Shown piece by piece: positions 45,769-54,689 of a stretch of 64,000 nt of DNA. Position 1 is the stretch's first letter, and each line of letters starts with the position of its first letter. The stretch is from Candidatus Bathycorpusculum termitum (GTDB lineage: Archaea; Thermoproteota; Bathyarchaeia; Bathyarchaeales; Bathycorpusculaceae), in the NCBI GenBank assembly GCA_031254875.1, contig JAIRTW010000105.1, positions 1-64,000 of the forward strand. Reading direction: 5' to 3'. Made by a program: the position numbers and the translations under genes. The notes under the pieces are model-generated. The model was not told the origin of the DNA. It worked only from the letters and a program-made list of their open reading frames with translations, and did no database searches.

Positions 45769-46691
45769 ATGCTGATTTTCCTGTCAGCGATGACTTCATT
45801 TATGCTATCTTCCAAGGTGACTTTGGGGACCCAGTTGAGATCTTTTTGGGCTTTACTGATGTCAAACCAGATTTTAGTTACGTCACCCTGCCAAGACTGA
45901 TTTGTGGTTGTAACAATCGTTCGATTTTGGAGCCCAAGGATGGTTAAAATAAGTTGAGCAAGCTCGAGGATGCTGGTAGATTTGCCGACGCCCAAATTGT
46001 AGATTTCGCCATTAAATTTATCGCCGGCACCGACGCGTAACAGAGCTTCAACCACATCGGAGACATGCACAAAATCCCGTGACTGCTTGCCTGTGCCGAT
46101 GATTTCGAGCTTGTTGGGGTTCTTGGCAAGCTTGTCGAGAAAATCATGGATAACACCATGGCACCGAAGACCATACACATTAGCGAAACGGGTTATGACA
46201 ATATCTAGACCATATTGGTCACGATACATCTGGCAGTATTCTTCACCCACCACTTTGGATAAGCCATAACATGAGAAGGGATGGAACCCATAGGTTTCAG
46301 GTGTTGGAAACACACTCGGGTTACCATAGACTGCGGCGCTTGAGGCAAACACCACTTTTGCGTCGTCTTTTCGGGCTTTCTCCAACACGTAAACAGTGCC
46401 TTTAGCGTTGGTTTCGAAATCAATCAGCGGATTCTCCATAGAGTAGGGCACAACGACTTGTGCGGCTAGATGATAAATCAGATCCTGCTTGGGTAAACCG
46501 CAGAGGGTTTGGAGGTCTAATATGTCGCCCTTTACGAATTTAGCCGAGGGAACATCGTTAACGTTTTCTATTTTGCCGCTGGATAAATCATCATAGATGG
46601 TTAAATTACCGGTTATCGTTGAGAGTTTTCTGCATAGGTGATAACCTATGAACCCCGCTCCGCCTGTAACTAGGACCTTTTGCTCGTCCAC
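45765..46691 (-). CDS. NAD-dependent sugar-nucleotide epimerase (GalE-like)
   Basis: An extended SDR of 308 residues: GGAGFIGYHLC at the N terminus binds NAD; SSAAVYGNPSVFPTPE holds the catalytic Ser/Thr region and YGLSKVVGEEY the Tyr and Lys; RDFVHVSDVVEAL and VGKSTSILELAQL follow. It likely interconverts UDP-glucose and UDP-galactose or related sugars for glycolipid or glycoprotein. It is the first gene of the lipid set and overlaps the UbiA gene by four bases. Confidence 0.88.
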   Translation of the reverse strand: MDEQKVLVTGGAGFIGYHLCRKLSTITGNLTIYDDLSSGKIENVNDVPSAKFVKGDILDLQTLCGLPKQDLIYHLAAQVVVPYSMENPLIDFETNAKGTVYVLEKARKDDAKVVFASSAAVYGNPSVFPTPETYGFHPFSCYGLSKVVGEEYCQMYRDQYGLDIVITRFANVYGLRCHGVIHDFLDKLAKNPNKLEIIGTGKQSRDFVHVSDVVEALLRVGAGDKFNGEIYNLGVGKSTSILELAQLILTILGLQNRTIVTTTNQSWQGDVTKIWFDISKAQKDLNWVPKVTLEDSINEVIADRKISI

Positions 46692-46748
46692 AGTAACCCC
46701 TTAAACCTACGATAAAGCCTATATTCTATTTAAATGAGTTGTAAGTGT

Positions 46749-47585
46749 ATGCCACTGGTGAAAGCCCTAAAAGTTTTCAAGGATCTGTTATCTTTCCTCA
46801 CCATCATCCCATTGGGAGGAAAAGAAGACTTCATTTTCACCACAGCATCCAACATGTGGCTTTTTCCTGTAGTTGGCAGTTTCATCGGTCTTTTAGGCAG
46901 TTTGTACTTCATGCTTTCAAGCAACGTCACCGCCTTTCTGCTGAATTTAATCAATACTTACGTGGCTTTGCCTAGGGTATTTTTGGGTGCAGCTATCCCG
47001 GCTGCCATGACCATAGCTTTTCTGCTTGTTCTCACGGGGCTACAACACTTTGATGGTTTAATCGACCTCGGCAATGCACTGGGACTACGTAACCTTCACG
47101 ACCGCAAAATGAAGGCACATGCTTGGACGGTAACATATGCCGGTGCAGTTTTGGCTTTAGCCGTAGAATTCGCTGCGGTTGCAGGTTTGTTCTTGATTAA
47201 TCCTGTGTTTGCTTTCTCCGCCATCATCCTTGCCGAGGTTTCAGCCAAACTCGCCATGGTAACAATTGTCTGGATAGGCAAACCTTCGCATAAAGGGTTA
47301 GGCTCGATTTTTCTGGCAAAAGCCAAAAAGAACCTCAACGCCGTAGCATACCTGCTCTCAGCCCTCATAGTTTATGCCGTTTTCTATTTCACCGGCCACG
47401 TCATGTTGGGATTGGCAGCAGTGGGTTTAATGTTTATCAGCGTTCCCATAGCATTTGTTATGAACAGGGTATCAAACCATGTGTTTGGGGGAGTCAGTGG
47501 AGATATGATTGGGGCAACCAACGAAACCGCAAGGGCAGTGACACTAATTTTGTTTGCACTACTACTATTGGTGGTGGTTGTTTGA
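46749..47585 (+). CDS. cobS: cobalamin synthase CobS (copy 2)
   Basis: A second CobS, 278 residues, clearly diverged from copy 1. Motifs: LLSFLTIIPLGG, GLQHFDGLIDLGNALGL (acidic loop; His and Asp as in copy 1), AHAWTVTYAGAV, WIGKPSHKGLGSIF and GVSGDMIGATNETAR. I use ATG 46749 because it lines up with the start of copy 1; ATG 46734 would add five residues. A TATA-like stretch at about 46719-46735 is close enough for a nearly leaderless mRNA. It is followed directly by a second cobY. Two CobS-CobY pairs in 12 kb are unusual. Confidence 0.92.
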   Translation: MPLVKALKVFKDLLSFLTIIPLGGKEDFIFTTASNMWLFPVVGSFIGLLGSLYFMLSSNVTAFLLNLINTYVALPRVFLGAAIPAAMTIAFLLVLTGLQHFDGLIDLGNALGLRNLHDRKMKAHAWTVTYAGAVLALAVEFAAVAGLFLINPVFAFSAIILAEVSAKLAMVTIVWIGKPSHKGLGSIFLAKAKKNLNAVAYLLSALIVYAVFYFTGHVMLGLAAVGLMFISVPIAFVMNRVSNHVFGGVSGDMIGATNETARAVTLILFALLLLVVVV

Positions 47586-48205
47586 TGGTTTCTGCGTTGA
47601 TTATGGCAGGCGGCAGAGGAAGCCGTATGGGGCGGCCCACTGAGAAACCGATGTTGCCGTTTCTAGGCAAGCCGCTGATTGACTGGGTCGCAAGTGCCGT
47701 CTTAGCCGCACAAAGGATATCTGAATTCTATATCATCACAAGCGCCAATACGCCTAAAACTGAGGAGCACTGCCTTAGCATGGGCTGGAAAGTTTTGCAC
47801 ACCGACGCCAGAGGCTACCATGACGACTTGAAGCAGGCAGTGAGCAAACTGGGCTGGGCGGGTCCGGTGCTGACAATGCCATCGGATGTTCCGGCGATAA
47901 CGGGGGAGATACTAGATAGGGTGGTCGTGGAGTTTGAGGGTTGTGGTAAAGATTTTTTGGCGGTGTTTGTTCCCATCGAGAAGCGGCAGAGTCTGGGACT
48001 CTCTATTTCCTCCACTGACGAATACCGAGGTGTTTGGTATGCTGTGTCGGGTGTCAATATTATAAACGGCGCCAAAATTTTAGGTGAAGGCAAAACCGAA
48101 ACCGCCGCCATAATCACTGAAGAAAACGAAGTTGTCCTAAATATAAACACCACAAAGGACTTAGAGGTTGCAGAGCAGATTATGGACAAAAGCAGAAAAC
48201 AATAA
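47585..48205 (+). CDS. cobY: adenosylcobinamide-phosphate guanylyltransferase CobY (copy 2)
   Basis: A 206-residue nucleotidyltransferase: ALIMAGGRGSRMGRPTEKPM, the MPSDVPAI metal site, VSGVNIINGAKI and the final EVVLNINTTKDLEVAEQI block, as in copy 1. It starts at ATG 47585, sharing one base with the cobS stop; a TTG lies three bases earlier. The fusion-like closeness of cobS and cobY matches copy 1, but the order on the coding strand is the same (cobS then cobY) while the strand is opposite. Confidence 0.88.
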   Translation: MVSALIMAGGRGSRMGRPTEKPMLPFLGKPLIDWVASAVLAAQRISEFYIITSANTPKTEEHCLSMGWKVLHTDARGYHDDLKQAVSKLGWAGPVLTMPSDVPAITGEILDRVVVEFEGCGKDFLAVFVPIEKRQSLGLSISSTDEYRGVWYAVSGVNIINGAKILGEGKTETAAIITEENEVVLNINTTKDLEVAEQIMDKSRKQ

Positions 48206-48255
48206 AGAAGCTCATATAGTCGCTGGCTTAAAAAATAAAAGAAAGAGAGGTTCGT

Positions 48256-48966
48256 TTAGACATTTATGTGGGCGGTGGAATCTGGCTGATATGGGTTACA
48301 GTGGCAGGTGTTTGGCGCTTGATGTTTGATTTGGAAAAGTGCGATTGCTAAAAGCAGAACAGCGGCCCAGATTAGGATAATGCCTATTAATACGATAGTC
48401 AGAAATGCGCCGATGAGTAGCAGTGTACCAGCAGTTCCAAATAAACCGACGTTTGATTTTTCGCTGAGCTGTTTTAGGGACCGTCTGATAAGAAAGGTTG
48501 CGATGATAGTGGTAATCCATGTAATGACAACTACAATGATTAAATTGGCTAAAAATTGGAAAACTATTGCGATATTGATGCTGTCTGAAGTGAGGTGGCT
48601 TGCGTCGGGCGTTATTCCTTGAAGGGAGGCCCAATTGCCATCCCAGCCTGGAAACACCTGATGTACTAGAGGGACAAGGCTTGGTAATAAAACGAAGTAC
48701 AAAATGAGTGGCGCTAAAACTAGACTGATTATGACAATAATTCCGCCGATGAGTGCAGATTTAAAGATACCGGGTTCATGATAATGTTCGCTTAAACCGT
48801 ATAAACCTGCTAACATCAAAATTAGACCTGTGAGCAGAATGATGTTGGGCGCTATTGTAATGCCTAACATCATAAGGGCGTAGCTAAAAATTATTGATGC
48901 TACAGGGCTTATGAGCACTATGATTGCTCCTATGCGGCCTAATGTTTTGCTTGTGCCTAAGTTCAT
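48256..48966 (-). CDS. DUF996-like membrane protein
   Basis: A 236-residue integral membrane protein with about five to six helices (GRIGAIIVLISPVASIIFSY; IILLTGLILMLAGLYGL; SALIGGIIVIISLVLAPLIL; FLANLIIVVVITWITTIIAT; LLLIGAFLTIVLIGIILIW). The start TLGRIGAIIVL and the overall plan recall DUF996. The role is unknown. The C terminus carries CHCNPYQP with two Cys. ATG 48966. It is isolated, facing the end of cobY. Confidence 0.68.
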   Translation of the reverse strand: MNLGTSKTLGRIGAIIVLISPVASIIFSYALMMLGITIAPNIILLTGLILMLAGLYGLSEHYHEPGIFKSALIGGIIVIISLVLAPLILYFVLLPSLVPLVHQVFPGWDGNWASLQGITPDASHLTSDSINIAIVFQFLANLIIVVVITWITTIIATFLIRRSLKQLSEKSNVGLFGTAGTLLLIGAFLTIVLIGIILIWAAVLLLAIALFQIKHQAPNTCHCNPYQPDSTAHINV

Positions 48967-49264
48967 TGTTTTTCCTCTAAAACATCAATCAGGCAAGCTG
49001 TTATTAGTTGTTTATCCCACCGTTGAGGAGCCAGTTACTGTGAATGAGTAATTGAGATTTATGGCGCCGAATTCCCTGCTGTTCGGTCAGCTGAGTGTGA
49101 ATGTATTACAAACTGTTTCTGCTTCAAACATTCATTATCGAGGTTGCTTAGGTGATATTTGTTATTTTCGCGGGATCAGTAGTAGATGGAAAGGTACCTT
49201 TAGGTTTGATTATATTATCTTAGTGCAAGCCTTTGAGATTTTGCGCTAAGACAAAAAAACGTAA

Positions 49265-50350
49265 GTTAATAGAGCAGAGGATATCTCGCAAAGTCTTCAA
49301 ATACACAGCTCGCCTGCTTGACAGCTACCTAAAGTTTCCCTCAGCAAAAAACAGCCACTACAACAGCAGCCAAATCAACCAAGCCTAATACAACTACCCT
49401 CACACAAAGCTACGCAGAAAGCGGCCTAACAAACCTCCAAAAAAAGCCACAGCAAACAAGGGATACATTCCCACCGGAAGAACCCTCAGAAACAGAACCC
49501 AACGCCTAACTGAGACGCAGATTCGCAGCTCCCTAACAGCGGCCAACGACCAAATCCTCCAGGTACTAAGAAGCCACGGCGTTTTGAGACGCAAAACCAT
49601 CGTCGCAATCGACTACACCACCCAACCCTTCTATGGAAACAAAAACGCCCCAAATATCATAGGCGGCAAAGGGACTGGGGAACAAACTGGGCTACACCTA
49701 CACCAGCATAAACATAGTTGAGGCTGGACGACGATTCACCATATATATACTCCACAACAGTAACCAATTCAGTGAGAAAGCAACTATAGTTAAAGAATTA
49801 CTCGCCCAAGCCAAAACCCGAGGCATACATATTGATGTGGACTGCTTGACCGCGGATTCTACACCGTGGACGTTATCACCAAACTCAAAGCCCTTGGCAT
49901 CTGCTTTATCATACCAGCCGTTAAAAACCACACAGTCAAAGAAGCTATGCAAAACTATGAGGCCGCCCAGCCAACAAAACGTTTTACTCTGGGCAGTAAG
50001 AAGAAATGTTACGTTCAACTTGTACCTCTATAAGCGCCCCGCAGACCAGTTGCCAAAAAAGAAAAAGAAGCTAACGGTTTCAGATCTGTATTTTGGGTTT
50101 GCAACCAATCTTCCCCGATTGTATGCCGCTATGCTGCCGATGTTTATTCCCACGAGTACCACCGCAGATGGGGCATTGAGACCGGTTACCGCGTCCAAGA
50201 TAAGGTTTGGGCTAAGACGACGAGTGTGAACTATAAGCTTAGGCTACTCTACCAGAGGGTTTCACTGTTGCCCTACAATATTTGGCACTACGCAAACTTT
50301 TTGCTTTGTCGGGCTTTAGAGAGGCCCTTGTTAAGCCGGTTTTGATGTTG
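49265..50350 (+). pseudogene. ISH3-family transposase relic
   Basis: Pieces of a DDE transposase appear in changing frames along this stretch: TIVAIDYTTQPFYGNKN and IIGGKG (about 49600-49670), RGFYTVDVITKLKALG and FIIPAVKNHTVKEAM (about 49850-49950), and RRRWGIETGYRVQDKVWAK near 50165-50215 with the catalytic Glu. The order and spacing match ISH3-type transposases. Many frameshifts and stops make it non-functional. No clear terminal inverted repeats were found by eye. The same type of relic is not seen elsewhere in the window. Confidence 0.72.
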
Positions 50351-50674
50351 TCTTGTTTGGCTGTGCACTTTGAAGGCTTTATCATTAGCGGGTTAGGGCC
50401 CGCCTCCTCGATAATGTGCAGACATATTTAATCGAGGCGCCGACCCGGGTAGATCTAACCCTAAACTCCGCCACCTTTCCTCTTTAACGTTTAAGAATAT
50501 AAAAACTGTGCAACCGAAGACAGGTTATACAACCCACCGCTTGAAAATTATTAACAGTTAAAACGCGAATAAAACATCATGTCAAAAACTACGTCTCCAT
50601 CTACTACGGGGGATAGAGAAATCTTTACATCCAGCACATATCAATTAGTATAAAACCTGCTTGGAGATACCGCC

Positions 50675-52126
50675 ATGAGCATCCTATCGCATGATACATT
50701 TTGGAACGCCGTTATCTCTATGCCCATGACCAAGTGGATGCTTCAGCTCTCGCTTAAAAAATGCGACGAATGCGGTAGAACTGTGCTGGAAGTAGCTCTG
50801 GATGATTACGCGGGCAAAACCGATAAAAAATGCAACGGATGTAGCAGGTTTTATTCGCAGGTGATTGGGTTTTGGGTTGAATTTCTCCGCAGGGCTTTGG
50901 GGTTTAAACGGGAAAAAGTGGCAAATCTCTTAACAGACCGATATGCCCGAAATGCTGTTCTTAACTTGGTGGAATCGTTTGCGTATTTTGGAATAAAAAA
51001 ACCCATATCACTTTGTGCGCCGTTTCTTGTGGTTTGGGATTTTACTCACAGATGCAACTTGCGTTGCAAGCACTGTTACAGCAACAGCGGCGCAGTAGAA
51101 GAAGAGGAGTTAACCACTGAGCAGGCGCTTAACATAGTGGATCAGTTGGCTGATGCACATGTAACGGCACTGGCATTCAGTGGAGGCGAACCCCTCACCC
51201 GTGAGGACTTCTTTGAAGTTGCCAAGCATGCCTCAGATCGTGGGCTCTACGTCTCGCTGGCATCCAATGGCACCCTTCTCACAAAGGAGAACACGGCAAA
51301 AATCAAGCAAGCCAAAGTCAACTACATCGACATAAGCATCGATGGTGCATCCGCCAAAACCCATGACGACTTCCGAGGGGTTCCAGGTGCATTCGAAAAA
51401 GCCGTGATGGGACTCCAAAACTGCATAGACGCAGACATCTGTGCCTGCATCGCCACCACCGTGGGCAAAAACAACATGACAGAGCTACCGGCGATTATCG
51501 ATCTGGCAGAACAACTAGGAGTTGAGCGATTTACCTATTTCAACTTCATACCTACCGGGCGCGGCACAAACCACCGCGACCAAGACCTCTCACCACAAGA
51601 ACGCGAAGACGTAATGCACTACCTGCTCAACCGCATGTCAGCAGGGTGCAAAACCACAATTTTGGCAACGGCACCTCAGCTTGCGCGGGTGGCGGCACAG
51701 TGTCAAGGTCCAAGTGGTACAGGCGAAGTCACCATGGCCCTAGCTCATATGCAAACTGTTAAAGTTACCAAAAAAGCGGTGCCACTGGGTGAATTCATCG
51801 GTGGATGTGGCGCTGGTCGGCTGTACTGCTCGATTTCACCTAAGGGCGATGTGCATCCCTGCGTGTTTTTGCCCCTAAATGTAGGAAACCTCAAAACCCA
51901 GCAGTTCAAAAATATCTGGCTGAATGCCCAGCTATTTAACGCCTTTCGTAACCGAGCTAACCTCAAGGGTAGTTGCGGCGGCTGCCAATACAAGTTTATC
52001 TGCGGCGGATGCAGAGCACGATCGGCGGCATATCATAACGGTGATACCCTAAACGGCGATCCAGGATGTTTGATGAGCGCAAAAAACTACACGATCCAAA
52101 GCACAGATAGGCCTATACATTCTTAA
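50675..52126 (+). CDS. radical SAM/SPASM protein with N-terminal Cys motif
   Basis: A 483-residue radical SAM enzyme. A first part has two Cys pairs, CDEC (30-33) and CNGC (53-56), then a helical linker. The radical SAM core starts VVWDFTHRCNLRCKHCY (motif Cys at 127, 131, 134), with FSGGEPLTRED, DISIDGA and the SPASM domain (GGCGAGRLYCSISPKG, HPCVF, CGGCQYKFICGGCRA). SPASM proteins modify peptides or make heme and cofactors. No peptide gene is next to it; it is flanked by transposase relics. Closest resemblance by eye is to AhbC/AhbD or peptide-maturase types. ATG 50675. Confidence 0.85.
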   Translation: MSILSHDTFWNAVISMPMTKWMLQLSLKKCDECGRTVLEVALDDYAGKTDKKCNGCSRFYSQVIGFWVEFLRRALGFKREKVANLLTDRYARNAVLNLVESFAYFGIKKPISLCAPFLVVWDFTHRCNLRCKHCYSNSGAVEEEELTTEQALNIVDQLADAHVTALAFSGGEPLTREDFFEVAKHASDRGLYVSLASNGTLLTKENTAKIKQAKVNYIDISIDGASAKTHDDFRGVPGAFEKAVMGLQNCIDADICACIATTVGKNNMTELPAIIDLAEQLGVERFTYFNFIPTGRGTNHRDQDLSPQEREDVMHYLLNRMSAGCKTTILATAPQLARVAAQCQGPSGTGEVTMALAHMQTVKVTKKAVPLGEFIGGCGAGRLYCSISPKGDVHPCVFLPLNVGNLKTQQFKNIWLNAQLFNAFRNRANLKGSCGGCQYKFICGGCRARSAAYHNGDTLNGDPGCLMSAKNYTIQSTDRPIHS

Positions 52127-52345
52127 TCAAGAATAAGTTGAGTTAGCAGTCTATCTTGGAGTGGTAGTTTGAATGGGTGTCCGGCGCCTATTTGGTGTTT
52201 TCTGTTTCCTCTTTTTGTGTCTTTGTTTTTCAGTCTTTATAGTTGGCAGTTATTTTGAGGTAGATTGCGTCGAATTCTTTGATTCCCATCCCGGTTAGGG
52301 ATCTAAACAGTGCAGGTTTTTTCATTAGTCAGTTGTAGTTTAGAA
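52127..52345 (-). pseudogene. IS5-type transposase N-terminal relic
   Basis: On the minus strand an ATG at 52325 gives KKPALFRSLTGMGIKEFDAI, and after stops and shifts IGAGHPFKLPLQDRLLTQL. This is the order of the N-terminal helical part of IS5-group transposases. The DDE core is absent. The fragment starts at the stop of the radical SAM gene. Confidence 0.62.
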
Positions 52346-52585
52346 GGTTGTTTCCTCAACATTTGTTAACTTTAAAAAAAGATAAGCTTGCTCAACATCC
52401 ATCGATATTGCTGATCAATATGTTATACGCGAAAAAACCATACCTTTTATTCCTAACTACATGTTTTTGACAAAAACCCGCCTTAACCTGCCACCATTCA
52501 CCATCAACAACTAAATTACGCCTAAGGCCTAATCAACATATATTAATAGCTTAATATCGTAAAACTGGTTTTGAGAGATTGGTTA

Positions 52586-53950
52586 ATGGGTATCCTGACA
52601 AGGGCGTCTCGAAGTATCCAGCGGAGAAAGACAAAATCTCTAATAGCAATTGTCGCCTTGACGCTTGCCTTAACCATGATAATTATTTTACCCCCCAGCA
52701 TCAATGCAAGACAAAATTTCACCCAAAAAGCAATCGATCATTTAGCGTGGAACTCCGATATTCTTAAAGATATGGTGACCTTGTCGGCAACCGAAATAGA
52801 ATGCAACTACCCCATAACAATGAACATGGCCCCATCCGATGTAGAGGGTAAAATGATCTGGAGCAAACATCAACCATTAATAAATGAGATACTGCGAGAT
52901 AGCATTGCCTCAATTCCCGATGTCGTTGACCTGATCCCCATACTGCTAGATCATGCTTCAAACGATCGAGCATATGTCATCTATGGAGTGCCGATAGATG
53001 ATGCTTCTATTCACAAGGTTCCGACCCTTTTGCCAATAAACATTACTCAAGGACGAAACCTACAAGCAGGCGATAGAGGCGTTGTTGTATTAGACGAGTG
53101 GCTTGCACAAAAATTAGGTGCAAGCGTGGGCGAAACAGTGACAATCTTGGACCACCCCTTTACAGTAATTGGTATAGAAGGACAATACCCTCAGTACTAT
53201 GAGGTGGGGAGTCGCGTGACCATGAGTTTGCCCGATGCCCAGGTCCTTGTGAACGCGACTGGTTCGGCTTCAACATACAAAATCTTTGTTAATAGTGTGG
53301 ATAGTGTAAATACAGTTGTAACCCGGCTTAAAAATTTAGACCCAACCCTCAATGTTGTGGCCGGTTTTTTTGAGCTAAACATTGCACAGTCATTACAAAA
53401 TCAAATTGATGCATTAAATGATGTGGCACAAAGTAATTTTAATCAAATTCGAATTACGGGTATGACTGAGATGGGCGTGGCAGTAGTTACAAATGTTGTT
53501 GTAATCTTGTTTATTATGTTGTATAGTGTGCGTGAGCGGACCCGAGAAATTGGAACGCTAAAAGCGATGGGCGCTAGCACCTCAAAGGTTTTGGGGCAAT
53601 TTATACTTGAAGGAGTAATCCTAAATGTCATAGCGGTTGTTCTTGCTATAGGGATCAGCATCTTTTTCACCACCTACGTGTCCAGTTTAATATTACCCAC
53701 ACCCATACAAACAAGCGTCTCTATAGGATGGGATCCAAGTGGGACCCTGGTTTTGGGGCATTATTCGTTTGGGGATCAGCCTATTCGTCCGGGTCAGGAG
53801 TCTTCTAATCTTATTGGGGCATCTATTACTCCTTGGGTGATGTTGTTTGGTTTGGGTGTTGCTGTATGTTTGGGTGTGTTTGGGAGTTTGTATCCTGCTT
53901 TGCGGGCTGCGCAAATTAAACCTGCTGAGGCGATGAGATTTGATGAGTAA
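52586..53950 (+). CDS. ABC transporter permease, FtsX/MacB type (1)
   Basis: A 454-residue permease with the FtsX/MacB plan: one N-terminal helix, a large extracellular MacB-like domain (about 45-280), then three C-terminal helices, and the end PALRAAQIKPAEAMRFDE, typical of the family. YSVRERTREIGTLKAMGAS is the coupling region that contacts the ATPase. ATG 52586 aligns with the second permease; TTG 52571 is an alternative. It overlaps the ATPase gene. From about 53750 the coding strand turns G+T-rich. Together these proteins would export a lipid, peptide or lipoprotein. Confidence 0.88.
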   Translation: MGILTRASRSIQRRKTKSLIAIVALTLALTMIIILPPSINARQNFTQKAIDHLAWNSDILKDMVTLSATEIECNYPITMNMAPSDVEGKMIWSKHQPLINEILRDSIASIPDVVDLIPILLDHASNDRAYVIYGVPIDDASIHKVPTLLPINITQGRNLQAGDRGVVVLDEWLAQKLGASVGETVTILDHPFTVIGIEGQYPQYYEVGSRVTMSLPDAQVLVNATGSASTYKIFVNSVDSVNTVVTRLKNLDPTLNVVAGFFELNIAQSLQNQIDALNDVAQSNFNQIRITGMTEMGVAVVTNVVVILFIMLYSVRERTREIGTLKAMGASTSKVLGQFILEGVILNVIAVVLAIGISIFFTTYVSSLILPTPIQTSVSIGWDPSGTLVLGHYSFGDQPIRPGQESSNLIGASITPWVMLFGLGVAVCLGVFGSLYPALRAAQIKPAEAMRFDE

Positions 53951-54689
53951 TGAGTTTGTGTTAAAAATTGAGAATCTGACTAAAACCTATAGTATGGGTA
54001 AGCGGTGTGTTTCGCCTTTAGTTGATCTTGATTTAGAGGTTAGAAAAGGTGAGTTTATTTCTGTTATGGGTCCGTCTGGTTCGGGGAAGACTACGCTTTT
54101 AAATATAATTGGTTGTATTGATAGGGCCTCAGAGGGGCGTGTGTTTTTAGGTGAGGTTGATGTTGCGGGGCTCTCTGAGTCGAGACTTTGCAAAATTCGT
54201 CGTGATAGGATCGGGTTTGTTTTTCAGAGCTTTAATCTTTTGTCGTATTTGAATGCTAGGGAAAATGTAGAGTTGGCTATGGAGCTTGCGGGTAAGTTTG
54301 GGGGTCAGCGCAGGCAGCGGGCTTTGGAGCTTTTGTCGATGGTTGGTTTATCGGGCCGTGAACAACATCGACCTGCACGGTTGAGTCAGGGGGAGCAGCA
54401 ACGGGTGGCTATTGCTCGTGCGTTGGCTAATGAGCCTGCTTTGATTTTGGCTGATGAGCCTACGGGGAATTTGGATGTTGTTAATAAGCAGGAGATTGTG
54501 CGGTTGTTGGTGGATCTTAATGAGCGACGGGGTACGACTATTATTGTGGTGACTCATGATGAGGCAGTGGCAGCGCAAACTCGCCGTATGATGTATTTAA
54601 AGGATGGGAAAATACTTGAAAAAAATAATCGACAAGCAAACCGCGGCAATTTTGATGAGGGGTTAACTCGGGAGGTTTTTGAGAAGTGA
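53943..54689 (+). CDS. ABC transporter ATPase, LolD/MacB type
   Basis: The nucleotide-binding subunit, 248 residues: Walker A GPSGSGKTTLL, FVFQSFNLLSYLNARENVEL (Q-loop), the signature LSQGEQQRVAIARAL (Gln in place of the usual second Gly), Walker B LILADEPTGNLD and the H-loop VVTHDEA. The ATG lies inside the end of the first permease gene. The stop overlaps the GTG of the next gene by four bases, so translation is coupled along the cluster. Confidence 0.95.
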   Translation: MSNEFVLKIENLTKTYSMGKRCVSPLVDLDLEVRKGEFISVMGPSGSGKTTLLNIIGCIDRASEGRVFLGEVDVAGLSESRLCKIRRDRIGFVFQSFNLLSYLNARENVELAMELAGKFGGQRRQRALELLSMVGLSGREQHRPARLSQGEQQRVAIARALANEPALILADEPTGNLDVVNKQEIVRLLVDLNERRGTTIIVVTHDEAVAAQTRRMMYLKDGKILEKNNRQANRGNFDEGLTREVFEK

